Shown here piece by piece: positions 26,149 through 34,500 of a stretch of 48,157 nt of DNA. The stretch is from Flavobacteriales bacterium (GTDB taxonomy: Bacteria > Bacteroidota > Bacteroidia > Flavobacteriales_D > Crocinitomicaceae). Both the position numbers and the translations under genes were made by a program. The notes below the pieces were generated by a model, which did no database searches, was not told the origin of the DNA, and saw only the letters and a list, made by a program, of their open reading frames with translations. The stretch lies in contig CANJLG010000017.1 of the NCBI GenBank assembly GCA_947475095.1, positions 1 to 48,157 of the forward strand, given 5' to 3'. The first letter of the stretch is position 1. Each line of letters begins with the position of its first letter.

Positions 26149-27207
26149 TTATCTTACGATTACTCTTTTAATTTCCTGAGCACCATTCTTCATGGTAATT
26201 TTCAAGAAGTATACCCCTTTATTTCCGTTGATATCAATAACAAGGAGAGGCTTATTGGAATACGTATTTGTGAATAGACGCTGTCCTAATGCACTTAGCA
26301 CTTCAACAGACCTTATGTTTTCTGAGTTTTTCAGATAAACAACACCACTGCTTGGATTTGGATACAAGAGTATTTCGAGATTACTGGTTTCATCAATACT
26401 AGCTGGATTACATTGGCATTCGTGTGAGCCTAAAGATGTCCAGTTACCGTCTAAAATAGGATTGCCACTCGTTCCTAAGATTGGATTTCCGTTGGCATCT
26501 AACCGATTGATAACCGCTGGAATGGAGTCCCATTCTAATAAAGGATCAAAAAATCCAACCATGTTTGTTACCCCTTTTTGTATTGTCGCTTTGCGCAACA
26601 TGGAGTGTTCTTTAGTGATTAATACACCTGCACCGTTGTTGTAGGGAAAAGTAGAAGACCATGCTCCGTCGTTTCCTGCAGAAGAACCTGTTTCGTTGGC
26701 CGGATTCTCTCCGATTTTGCCAAATATATCGACAATAGCAAAACCAGGTACATTCGTTGGATTGATAACGGTAGTGGCTGTAGAAGGTAAGGTTCCTTTA
26801 GCTAAAACAATAGCATCGTTACCGTTCCAGTACCAAGCATTGGATGTATTGTAAACGGCGCAATAAAAACCATCTGCACGTGCTTGTAAAGAGTCCCAAA
26901 TCGGTGCCTCTTGACCGGTTCCATTGGGATCTAATTTCTCAAGTACGCCAACATAGACACTGTAAGGTGCAATGGTTCCTGTCAATTGAACTGAGTTGGC
27001 TACAGTAGCTGAAGTAGCGCCATTCGAGTATCGGGATACAAAATAGCCGCTTAAATTAATGGCTTGACTAGTGGGATTGTAGATTTCTAAAGCCTTGTTG
27101 TTAGACCATCCCTCGACATATTCCGAAATAAAAAGTTCCGTACAATTGCCTTGGGCAGAAAGAGTGTTTAAAAGAAGGAGAAATCCGAGTGTAAATGTTG
27201 CTTTCAT
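26149..27207 (-). CDS. Secreted lamin-tail-domain protein with T9SS sorting domain
   Basis: The product has 352 residues. A signal peptide (MKATFTLGFLLLLNTLSAQ) is followed by a lamin-tail domain (about 20 to 155) recognised by CTELFISEYVEGWSNNKALE, IYNPTSQAINLSGYFVSR and WYWNGNDAIVLAKG. A linker rich in Asn and Gly follows, then a T9SS type A sorting domain (EILLYPNPSSGVVYLKN ... GVYFLKITMKNG). Lamin-tail domains are common in extracellular nucleases of the ExeM type, where they sit in the same chain as the catalytic domain. Here the domain stands alone and the nuclease is encoded two genes further on. Binding of DNA, the surface or a partner is plausible, catalysis unlikely. A -7 promoter box lies 19 bases upstream. 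Confidence 0.85.
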   Translation of the reverse strand: MKATFTLGFLLLLNTLSAQGNCTELFISEYVEGWSNNKALEIYNPTSQAINLSGYFVSRYSNGATSATVANSVQLTGTIAPYSVYVGVLEKLDPNGTGQEAPIWDSLQARADGFYCAVYNTSNAWYWNGNDAIVLAKGTLPSTATTVINPTNVPGFAIVDIFGKIGENPANETGSSAGNDGAWSSTFPYNNGAGVLITKEHSMLRKATIQKGVTNMVGFFDPLLEWDSIPAVINRLDANGNPILGTSGNPILDGNWTSLGSHECQCNPASIDETSNLEILLYPNPSSGVVYLKNSENIRSVEVLSALGQRLFTNTYSNKPLLVIDINGNKGVYFLKITMKNGAQEIKRVIVR

Positions 27208-27226
27208 AATCTTGTTTTTATTTCCA

Positions 27227-27234
27227 CAAAAGTA
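27227..27234 (-). promoter_or_regulatory. Putative -7 promoter box for the lamin-tail/nuclease locus
   Basis: On the minus strand this reads TACTTTTG, an exact TAnnTTTG match, 19 bases before the ATG at 27207. It is the likely start of the minus-strand run that extends towards 19473, subject to the hairpin at 26112-26139. Confidence 0.5.
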
Positions 27235-27317
27235 AGTTTATTTTTTTTTGAATACACCTTTTTTGAAAGTTTAATCTAATTTTCTAATAGACTTAATACT
27301 AATTAAACTTTATACAT

Positions 27318-27325
27318 TAATTTCG
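27318..27325 (+). promoter_or_regulatory. Near-consensus -7 box before the DPP4-like gene
   Basis: TAATTTCG differs at one position from TAnnTTTG and ends 18 bases before the ATG at 27344. It is a weak candidate on its own; position is the main support. Confidence 0.3.
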
Positions 27326-27343
27326 GACATTAAATGGTATAAA

Positions 27344-29500
27344 ATGAAGCACTTTTTTTGTTTATTATTTCTTGTTGGTTTAAAGATAACTGCGCAGCAA
27401 ATCACCGTCGAGAAAATCTGGAAAAAATACGAATACTATCCGAAAGGGGTAGAAGATTTTAAGTCAATGAAAGACGGAGAACATTATTCCCGGATTGGTG
27501 AAGATGGATCTATATTAATTTACAAATTAATGGATGCAAATGATAAAGGAGAAGTGCTTGTCAATAAAAATTCGTTGGTTTATAACGATTCGATAATCGC
27601 ATATGAAGATTACGAGTTTAATAGTGATGAAACGAAGGTCTTATTTATGACCAACATAAAACCTATTTACCGTAGAAGTTATACGGCAATTTATTATCTC
27701 TATGATATCAAAACTAAACAATTAGTGCCCTTAGATGATAAGCATAAGCCACAAACATTAGCAGAATATTCTCCCGACGGCAAGAGTGTTTCATTTATTC
27801 ATGGCAATGATATTTTCGTAAAGGAATTGGCAACCGGAAAATCGATTAAACTGACGGAAGATGGTAAGAGAAATAAAATTATCAATGGTACAAGCGATTG
27901 GGTTTATGAAGAAGAATTCGGCATTACAAAAGCTTACGCATGGTCACCAGATTCTAAATGGATTAGTTTTTTGCGCTTTAACGAAAAGGAGGTTAAGGAA
28001 TTTAATTTGACCTATTACAAAGGCTTGTATCCTGAAGAATATAAGTACAAATACCCCAAAGCCGGTGAAGACAACAGCGAGGTTACTGCCCATTTAATTA
28101 ACGTTCAAAAGAAAAGTATTACGCCGATTAATTTGGGTGAATATGAATATATCCCAAGATTGTCATGGGCAGGGAATGCCAATAAACTCGTTTTACTGAC
28201 CTTAAATCGACACCAAAATCACCTTAAATACCATTTGATTAATTTGACAGCAAAAAAAATGACTCAAAAAATATTTTATGAGGAAACATCCACTACCTAT
28301 GTTGAAATTGACAATAATTTATTGGTGCTTAAGGATGGCAATACGATTTTAAGAACAAGCGAAATGGATGGGTATAATCATATTTACCAACTCGATTTTA
28401 ATGGTAAAAGCACTCAAATAACGAGAGGGAACTGGGATGTAATTGATTTATACGGAATAGATGAGCTAAGTAATACCGTTTACTATTCTTCCGCGGAAGT
28501 ATCTCCAATGGTGAAGACAATTCATTCTATTCAACGAGATGGCGCTATTAAAACAACCGTTTCAAAGTCAATTGGCTGGAATGATGCATCATTCACTTCA
28601 GGTTTTAAATACATGGTGCTTACACATTCTCAGGCCAATAATCCGCCAGTTTATTCTTTAATGAAAAATGATGGTGGTTTTGTGAGAATATTGGAAGATA
28701 ACGAAGAATTAAACCGTACGCTTTCTACCTTAACATTGAGTAAAAAAGAGTTCATCACCTTTAATGTAAATGGCAATACCCTCAACGCTTGGATAATGAA
28801 GCCAGCTAACTTTAATGCGGCTAACAAATACCCAGTTTATATGACTTTATATGGAGGTCCTGGGCACAACGAAGTGGTTGATGCGTGGGATAATGCAGAT
28901 TATATGTACCATCAGTTACTCACACAAAAAGGGTACATTGTTATTTGCATTGAACCGAGAGGAACACTTTACAGAGGCGCCGCCTTTAAAAAATCTACTT
29001 ATTTACAGTTAGGTAAATTAGAAACCGAGGATTTAATTGCTGCGGCAAAAGAAATACAAGGATTTCCATACGTGGATCCACAACGAATTGGGGTGATGGG
29101 CTGGAGTTATGGTGGTTTTATGGCTTCATTAGCTATCACCAAAGGAGCGGATGTTTTTAAAATGGCTATTGCTGTTGCTCCTGTTACCAATTGGCGCAAT
29201 TACGATAACATTTATACCGAACGGTTCATGCGAACGCCAAAGGAAAATCCGAACGGATATGATGCTAATTCACCTGTTAATTTTGTAAATCTATTTAAAG
29301 GTAAGTTTTTACTTATTCATGGATCGGCAGATGATAATGTGCATTATCAAAATTCGATGGAATTGGTAAATGCCATGGTAAAAGCGGATAAGCAATTTGA
29401 TTTATTTATTTATCCTAACCGAAACCATGGTATTTACGGCGGAAATACACGTAACCATTTGTTTAGCATGATGTTAAATTTCATTGAGAAGAACCTTTAA
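27344..29500 (+). CDS. Dipeptidyl peptidase IV-like S9 serine peptidase
   Basis: This is a secreted S9B peptidase of 718 residues that should remove dipeptides ending in Pro or Ala from peptide N-termini. A signal peptide (MKHFFCLLFLVGLKITAQ) leads to a beta-propeller domain. There the DPP4 double-glutamate motif DWVYEEEFGITKAYAWSPDS anchors the substrate amino terminus. The C-terminal alpha/beta hydrolase holds the triad: Ser588 in GWSYGGFM, Asp663 or 664 in GSADDNVHY, and His695 in NRNHGIYGG. The length fits bacterial DPP4. It is divergent from the nuclease locus and followed by citrate synthase with its own spacing, so it is probably a single-gene unit. The likely location is the periplasm. 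Confidence 0.94.
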   Translation: MKHFFCLLFLVGLKITAQQITVEKIWKKYEYYPKGVEDFKSMKDGEHYSRIGEDGSILIYKLMDANDKGEVLVNKNSLVYNDSIIAYEDYEFNSDETKVLFMTNIKPIYRRSYTAIYYLYDIKTKQLVPLDDKHKPQTLAEYSPDGKSVSFIHGNDIFVKELATGKSIKLTEDGKRNKIINGTSDWVYEEEFGITKAYAWSPDSKWISFLRFNEKEVKEFNLTYYKGLYPEEYKYKYPKAGEDNSEVTAHLINVQKKSITPINLGEYEYIPRLSWAGNANKLVLLTLNRHQNHLKYHLINLTAKKMTQKIFYEETSTTYVEIDNNLLVLKDGNTILRTSEMDGYNHIYQLDFNGKSTQITRGNWDVIDLYGIDELSNTVYYSSAEVSPMVKTIHSIQRDGAIKTTVSKSIGWNDASFTSGFKYMVLTHSQANNPPVYSLMKNDGGFVRILEDNEELNRTLSTLTLSKKEFITFNVNGNTLNAWIMKPANFNAANKYPVYMTLYGGPGHNEVVDAWDNADYMYHQLLTQKGYIVICIEPRGTLYRGAAFKKSTYLQLGKLETEDLIAAAKEIQGFPYVDPQRIGVMGWSYGGFMASLAITKGADVFKMAIAVAPVTNWRNYDNIYTERFMRTPKENPNGYDANSPVNFVNLFKGKFLLIHGSADDNVHYQNSMELVNAMVKADKQFDLFIYPNRNHGIYGGNTRNHLFSMMLNFIEKNL

Positions 29501-29540
29501 CATCCTCGTTTTTTATCTTCCCACAGGATGTTATTTTAAA
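29499..29540 (+). terminator. Possible terminator after the DPP4-like gene
   Basis: An 8-base inverted repeat, AACATCCT at 29499 and AGGATGTT at 29525, is followed by ATTTTAAAA. The loop of about 18 bases is long for an intrinsic terminator, so confidence is modest. Confidence 0.4.
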
Positions 29541-29644
29541 AATGCTAGGTTTAGATATCGATGATAAAATTTATTTCACTTTCTTTAGATAATAGAACAA
29601 ATTTGTTTTGTAATTTTAGGCAGTTAAAAAAATAATTTTCAAAA

Positions 29645-30931
29645 ATGAGTGAAGTTGCAAGATTAGAATTGGACGGAAAAATATATGAGCTGCCAGTTAT
29701 TACAGGATCGGAAAATGAAAAAGCCATCGATATTTCAAAACTAAGGGATTTGACGGGGTACATTACCCTTGATTCCGGATACAAGAATACCGGAGCCACC
29801 AAAAGTGCTATTACCTTTTTAGATGGTGAAGAGGGTGTTTTGCATTATCGTGGTTATTCAATCGAACAGTTGGCCTCTAAAGCAAGTTTTGTGGAAGTAT
29901 CCTATTTACTTATTTATGGCGAATTACCTACGCATGATGAATTAGACGATTTTGAAAAGAGCATAAAGAAGCACACCCTGGTGAGCGAAGATATGAAGCA
30001 GTTTTTTGAGGCATATCCCGCAAAAGCCCATCCGATGGGCGTTTTGTCTTCCATGATATCTTCTCTCTCAACTTTTTATCCTGAATCCTTGGATCCAAAT
30101 AGAAGCAAGGAGGCGAAAAATTTAACGATACATCGATTAATTGCTAAATTACCAACCTTGGCAGCTTGGTCTTTTAAAAATTCTTTGAGCCACCCATTCA
30201 TGTATCCAAGAAACGAATTCGATTATTGTGAGAATTTTCTTTACATGATGTTCGCAATGCCGACGGAAGAATACAAGGTGCATCCAGTGGTAGTTGAAGC
30301 ATTAAATACCTTATTAATTTTACACGCGGATCACGAACAAAATTGTTCAACATCTACGGTTCGTATCGTTGGTTCCTCTCAAGCAAACTTATATTCAACA
30401 GTATCTGCTGGTATTTCAGCTCTTTGGGGCCCATTGCATGGTGGAGCAAATCAAGAAGTTATCGAAATGCTTGAACAAATTAACAATGATGGAGGGAATG
30501 TCGATAAATGGGTAGCAAAAGCGAAAGATAAAGCTGATCCGTTCAGATTAATGGGCTTTGGTCATCGTGTTTACAAAAACTTTGATCCGCGCGCAAATAT
30601 CATTAAGAAAGCCTGTGATGATGTGTTGGAAAAATTAAACATCAACGATCCTTTACTAGCTATTGCTAAGAAATTGGAAAAGGTTGCGCTAGAAGATGAG
30701 TATTTCAAAGAGCGAAATTTATACCCAAATGTTGATTTCTATTCAGGAATAATTTACAAAGCACTGGGGATTCCAACTGAAATGTTTACGGTAATGTTTG
30801 CACTGGGTCGCCTTCCTGGATGGATTGCTCAGTGGAAAGAAATGACCGAAAATAAAGAGCCAATTGGTCGACCAAGACAAGTATATGTTGGGCATACGTC
30901 CCGAGAATATATCGACATTTCTAAAAGATAA
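29645..30931 (+). CDS. gltA: Citrate synthase (GltA)
   Basis: This type II citrate synthase of 428 residues condenses acetyl-CoA and oxaloacetate at the entry to the TCA cycle. Motifs seen are GYITLDSGYKNTGATKSAIT, LHADHEQNCSTSTVR, GPLHGGANQEVIEML (first active-site His), GFGHRVYKNFDPRA (second His) and NVDFYSGIIYKALGIP (catalytic Asp). The C-terminal GRLPGWIAQWKEM and RPRQVYVG are typical of the gram-negative hexameric type. The length is standard. It converges on the methyltransferase gene with a 10-base gap. I found no exact -7 box; TAATTTTA about 30 bases upstream is the closest. Confidence 0.97.
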   Translation: MSEVARLELDGKIYELPVITGSENEKAIDISKLRDLTGYITLDSGYKNTGATKSAITFLDGEEGVLHYRGYSIEQLASKASFVEVSYLLIYGELPTHDELDDFEKSIKKHTLVSEDMKQFFEAYPAKAHPMGVLSSMISSLSTFYPESLDPNRSKEAKNLTIHRLIAKLPTLAAWSFKNSLSHPFMYPRNEFDYCENFLYMMFAMPTEEYKVHPVVVEALNTLLILHADHEQNCSTSTVRIVGSSQANLYSTVSAGISALWGPLHGGANQEVIEMLEQINNDGGNVDKWVAKAKDKADPFRLMGFGHRVYKNFDPRANIIKKACDDVLEKLNINDPLLAIAKKLEKVALEDEYFKERNLYPNVDFYSGIIYKALGIPTEMFTVMFALGRLPGWIAQWKEMTENKEPIGRPRQVYVGHTSREYIDISKR

Positions 30932-30941
30932 TAGCCTGTCC

Positions 30942-32138
30942 TTACGACTTTGTGTTTTCGTTGGCCTTACTTTTATATTCTTTCAGACTGCCTGAAAATG
31001 TTTCGTACGATCTAAACGTACATGGAATATCACCATTGTAAATATTGTATTTTTTTCCTGGACGAAGACCAATTGATTTAGGGCCATCTTCATTGGAGGT
31101 AATAATCCATGTAGTAGAGGGATTCATTGTGTTTTTTAGCCAGTCGCCAATTCCTGAGTATAAATCCAATTCATCTGCTTCTAGGCGTTGTCCGTAAGGC
31201 GGATTTGTTAAAATAAAAATATCTTCCTCTTGTTTTTGAATCTCGCTGTAATCTAAGGCTGAAATAGCAATTAATTTTCCAAAACTCATGGCGCGAAGAT
31301 TAGCCCTAGTTTTCAGGACCATTTCATCGGCGATGTCGGACCCAAAAATTCGGCAAGGAAGAACCCGTGCATTTTTAGGAGCATCATCATAAATTTTATC
31401 CCATAATTTCTGATCAAAGTTTTTGAGGTTCTTAAAAGCATAGTGTTGTCTTTCAATGGACGAAGGCACTCCGGCTGCAAGAAGCGCTGCTTCAATTAAA
31501 ATTGTTCCTGAACCACAAAAAGGGTCTAAAAAAGTTGTCTTTTTATCCCAACCAGATAGCCTTATCAAGCAGGCTGCTACCACTTCATTTAAGGGCGCTG
31601 ATCCTGTTTCTGTGCGATAACCTCTGTGAAAGAGTGGCGCTCCGCTTGTATTAATGGAAAGGGTTAACATGTTTTCACGAATATACAAGTCAATTAATAT
31701 GTTCGGGGTCTTTAATTCAATAGATGGTCGATCCATGCTTTTATCACGGAAACAATCTATTATCGCATCTTTTACCAATAAAAAAGGATAATGCGTATTT
31801 TTAAATAAACTTGAATTAATAGCGCCTTTTATGGCAAATGTTTGATTGCTTCTAAAAAAGCTAGTCCAATCAATCTGAGCCGCTTTTTTGTAAACATCTT
31901 GTTCGTCGTGAATTCTAAATTGCGCGATTTCAACTAATATGGAAATGGCGCAACGCGTGTGTAAGTTCAAATAATACACATCTTCCCATGTACCCTTAAT
32001 CTGAACGGCACGATTTAATTTAGTGATGTCTTTGTACCCTAATTCAGTTAATTCTTCAGTCAAAGTATCTTCAAAGCCAAAGAAGCATTTTAGGGTAATA
32101 GAAATAGAATCTTTTGTTAAATTATTGAGAGTTATCAT
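30942..32138 (-). CDS. THUMP-domain class I rRNA methyltransferase, RlmL N-terminal-type
   Basis: This SAM-dependent RNA methyltransferase of 398 residues has the architecture of the N-terminal half of E. coli RlmL (23S rRNA m2G2445). A ferredoxin-like/THUMP region (about 12 to 165: KCFFGFEDTLTEELTELGY, AIKGAINSSLFKNTHY) comes first, then a Rossmann methyltransferase with FLDPFCGSGTILIEAALLA (SAM-binding) and LTNPPYGQRLE (the NPPY catalytic motif for N2-guanine). The second RlmL half (RlmK, m7G2069) is absent, as in other Bacteroidota. The exact rRNA target is inferred. It converges with gltA and is divergent from the patatin gene, with only 23 to 41 bases between starts depending on the start chosen for the latter. 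Confidence 0.9.
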   Translation of the reverse strand: MITLNNLTKDSISITLKCFFGFEDTLTEELTELGYKDITKLNRAVQIKGTWEDVYYLNLHTRCAISILVEIAQFRIHDEQDVYKKAAQIDWTSFFRSNQTFAIKGAINSSLFKNTHYPFLLVKDAIIDCFRDKSMDRPSIELKTPNILIDLYIRENMLTLSINTSGAPLFHRGYRTETGSAPLNEVVAACLIRLSGWDKKTTFLDPFCGSGTILIEAALLAAGVPSSIERQHYAFKNLKNFDQKLWDKIYDDAPKNARVLPCRIFGSDIADEMVLKTRANLRAMSFGKLIAISALDYSEIQKQEEDIFILTNPPYGQRLEADELDLYSGIGDWLKNTMNPSTTWIITSNEDGPKSIGLRPGKKYNIYNGDIPCTFRSYETFSGSLKEYKSKANENTKS

Positions 32139-32156
32139 TTTTATAAATTAAGCGCC

Positions 32157-32164
32157 TAAATTTG
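32157..32164 (+). promoter_or_regulatory. Putative -7 promoter box deciding the patatin start
   Basis: TAAATTTG matches TAnnTTTG. It overlaps the first in-frame TTG (32162), so translation from that codon is unlikely and the TTG at 32180, just before the signal peptide, is favoured. Confidence 0.5.
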
Positions 32165-32179
32165 TACAAAAGAACAAAA

Positions 32180-34468
32180 TTGAAAGCGTTTTTAGGGTTA
32201 TTACTGATACTATTTTTTTTAAAGGGCCATTTCTGTTTCGCTCAACGCGGTGTAGGCTTGGTTTTAAGTGGTGGTGGCGCTTCAGGTTTAACGCATATTG
32301 GTGTTCTAAAAGCGCTCGAAGAACGTGGTATTCCAATTGATTATATTTCGGGTACTTCAGCGGGTGCTTTGGTTGGTGGATTATATGCTGCTGGCTATTC
32401 ACCAAAAGAAATCGAGGAGTTTGTGTTAAGTGAACAATTTCAATTAATGAGTACTGGAAAGGTAAATTCAGAGAAGCGATTTTTATTCAATGAAGAGGAT
32501 TTGAATGCCGGACTTTTTAATTTTAACGTTTCAAAAGATTCCATATTACGGAAGTCTATTCCACTAAATTTTGTGAATCCAGCTTTATTAGATTTTGAAA
32601 TGGCTCGAACTTTCGGCGTCATCAGCGCTTGTAATGGGTCAGATTTTGACTCTTTATTTGTTCCTTTTCGTTGTGTAGCATCGGATATTGTAAATAAAAA
32701 AAGTACTGTTTTTAACGATGGTAACTTAAACGAAGCCATTCGCGCATCCATGACTTTCCCCTTTTATCTAAATCCGATTAAGGTCAATGGCATTATTTAT
32801 TTTGATGGAGGTTTATATAACAACTTTCCTGTTAATGTCATGTATTCTGAGTTTAACCCTGATTATATCATAGGGAGCAATTGTGCTGTAAGTGCCTCCA
32901 AGCCAAATGAAAAAGACTTTATTGGTTTAATTCAGCACATGATGGAAACCCCAACAGAATATAAATTACCTTGCGAGCAAGGCATCATAATTCGAACCAA
33001 TACTGCAGTTGGTACTTTTCAGTTTGATGAGGTGAAACAAGCAATAGAGGATGGTTATCGAGCTACAATTCTTGTAATAGATTCCATAGAGATGCAGATA
33101 AAAAGAAGGGTTAGCGCCGAGGAATTAAGGCATAAAAGAGACGTTTTTAAGCAGAAAACCCGCTCCTTAGTGGTGAGCTCCATTACGATTGATAGCAATG
33201 AGAAGAGAAACCTTAGCTTTGCTGGTAAATCACTCTATTCTAAAAACAAGGTGGGTGGATTGTCTGCCGATTTACTTCAGAAAAGGTATTTTCGTTTGTC
33301 CTCAAATCCTCAAATAGAATTCATGTATCCTACATTTGATTTAAAGAAAGATTCTAGCTTTAACCTGAATTTGTTTGTTCGTAAATCGAATGATTTTAAG
33401 GTTGATGTTGGCGGTCACCTTTGTTCTCGATCTGTAAATACAGGATACATCGGTCTAACGTATCGACGACTGGGTAAAGCTGCGAGTTCCTTACATGCTG
33501 AAACGTATTTCGGTAAGTTTTATGGCTCAGCAAAAATGGAAGCAAAATTCGATTTCCCGTCTGTTTTCCCGATTTCTATTGCCACGTATTTTGTTTTAAA
33601 CAGGTGGGATTATTTTCGAAGTTTTGCCACATTTTTCGAAGATGTACAACCCTCTTTCTTAGTTCAGAATGAGCTATATTTTGGGGCTAAATTAAAACAC
33701 CCCATCTCTAATAATGCTAAAGGAACGTTTGAATTTAGGCGATTTAAATTAATTGATGAATATTATCAAACCACTCAGTTTAATAATAAAGACACGACAG
33801 ATGTAACGAGTTTATTGGGTAATAATATTTGCTACGAAATTCTCAATAATACCCTGAATAGAAAACAATTTGCCTCAGCCGGAACGCTATTCAATTTCAA
33901 AATTCGCTATGTAAGCTCTCAAGAGCGCACTACGCCTGGTTCTACTGCTGTTTTTGATTCAATTGTAAGACAGCCTCATAATTGGATAAACTTAAGCGCA
34001 GAATTTCAACATTATTTTTTCCCTAAGTCACCGATTCATTTTGGACTTCATTTTAAGGGAATGTTAAATAGTCAGTCCCTTTTTGCGAATTATACAGCGA
34101 GTTTACTTTCCTTGCCTTCGTTTTCTGTTCTACCAGATATGGACACCTATTTTCTTCCTGAATATCGTTCCCCGCAGCACTTTGGCTTAGGATTAAATTT
34201 AGTGGGTAAGCTAAGTAAGCATATGGAGTTGAGGATTGATGCGTATTATTACCAGCCACTTTTAATTTTACAGAAAAATAACGATGGCACAATTGAATAT
34301 TCGCAACCTTTTGAAGGCAGTTCTTATATCGCATCGTCTTCTTTGATCTATCATTCGCTTCTCGGTCCGCTCAGAGCAACCGTTAATTATTTTCCTCAGC
34401 AAATTAATCCCTTCGCAATCCAAATTAGTTTTGGGTATGTTTTATTTAATGAGAGGGCTGTACGCTAA
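32180..34468 (+). CDS. Patatin-like phospholipase with outer-membrane barrel (type Vd/PlpD-like)
   Basis: This is an outer-membrane patatin of about 762 residues. A signal peptide (LKAFLGLLLILFFLKGHFCFAQ) is followed by the patatin domain (about 25 to 320): the oxyanion loop SGGGASG, the catalytic serine in GTSAGALVGG, and the partner Asp in FDGGLYNNFP. Next comes a POTRA-like segment (VSSITIDSNEKRNLSFAGKS; LQKRYFRLSSNPQIEF) and a C-terminal Omp85-like barrel of alternating strands ending QISFGYVLF. The layout is that of PlpD/type Vd autotransporters, which present a phospholipase A1 at the surface or periplasm. No ATG precedes the signal peptide, so a TTG start at 32180 is inferred (32162 is the alternative). 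Confidence 0.88.
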   Translation: MKAFLGLLLILFFLKGHFCFAQRGVGLVLSGGGASGLTHIGVLKALEERGIPIDYISGTSAGALVGGLYAAGYSPKEIEEFVLSEQFQLMSTGKVNSEKRFLFNEEDLNAGLFNFNVSKDSILRKSIPLNFVNPALLDFEMARTFGVISACNGSDFDSLFVPFRCVASDIVNKKSTVFNDGNLNEAIRASMTFPFYLNPIKVNGIIYFDGGLYNNFPVNVMYSEFNPDYIIGSNCAVSASKPNEKDFIGLIQHMMETPTEYKLPCEQGIIIRTNTAVGTFQFDEVKQAIEDGYRATILVIDSIEMQIKRRVSAEELRHKRDVFKQKTRSLVVSSITIDSNEKRNLSFAGKSLYSKNKVGGLSADLLQKRYFRLSSNPQIEFMYPTFDLKKDSSFNLNLFVRKSNDFKVDVGGHLCSRSVNTGYIGLTYRRLGKAASSLHAETYFGKFYGSAKMEAKFDFPSVFPISIATYFVLNRWDYFRSFATFFEDVQPSFLVQNELYFGAKLKHPISNNAKGTFEFRRFKLIDEYYQTTQFNNKDTTDVTSLLGNNICYEILNNTLNRKQFASAGTLFNFKIRYVSSQERTTPGSTAVFDSIVRQPHNWINLSAEFQHYFFPKSPIHFGLHFKGMLNSQSLFANYTASLLSLPSFSVLPDMDTYFLPEYRSPQHFGLGLNLVGKLSKHMELRIDAYYYQPLLILQKNNDGTIEYSQPFEGSSYIASSSLIYHSLLGPLRATVNYFPQQINPFAIQISFGYVLFNERAVR

Positions 34469-34478
34469 TCTGATTATT

Positions 34479-34486
34479 TATATTTG
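34479..34486 (+). promoter_or_regulatory. Putative -7 promoter box for the VOC gene
   Basis: TATATTTG matches TAnnTTTG and ends 14 bases before the ATG at 34501, in the 32-base gap after the patatin gene. Confidence 0.45.
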
Positions 34487-34500
34487 CACAAATATTTTAT

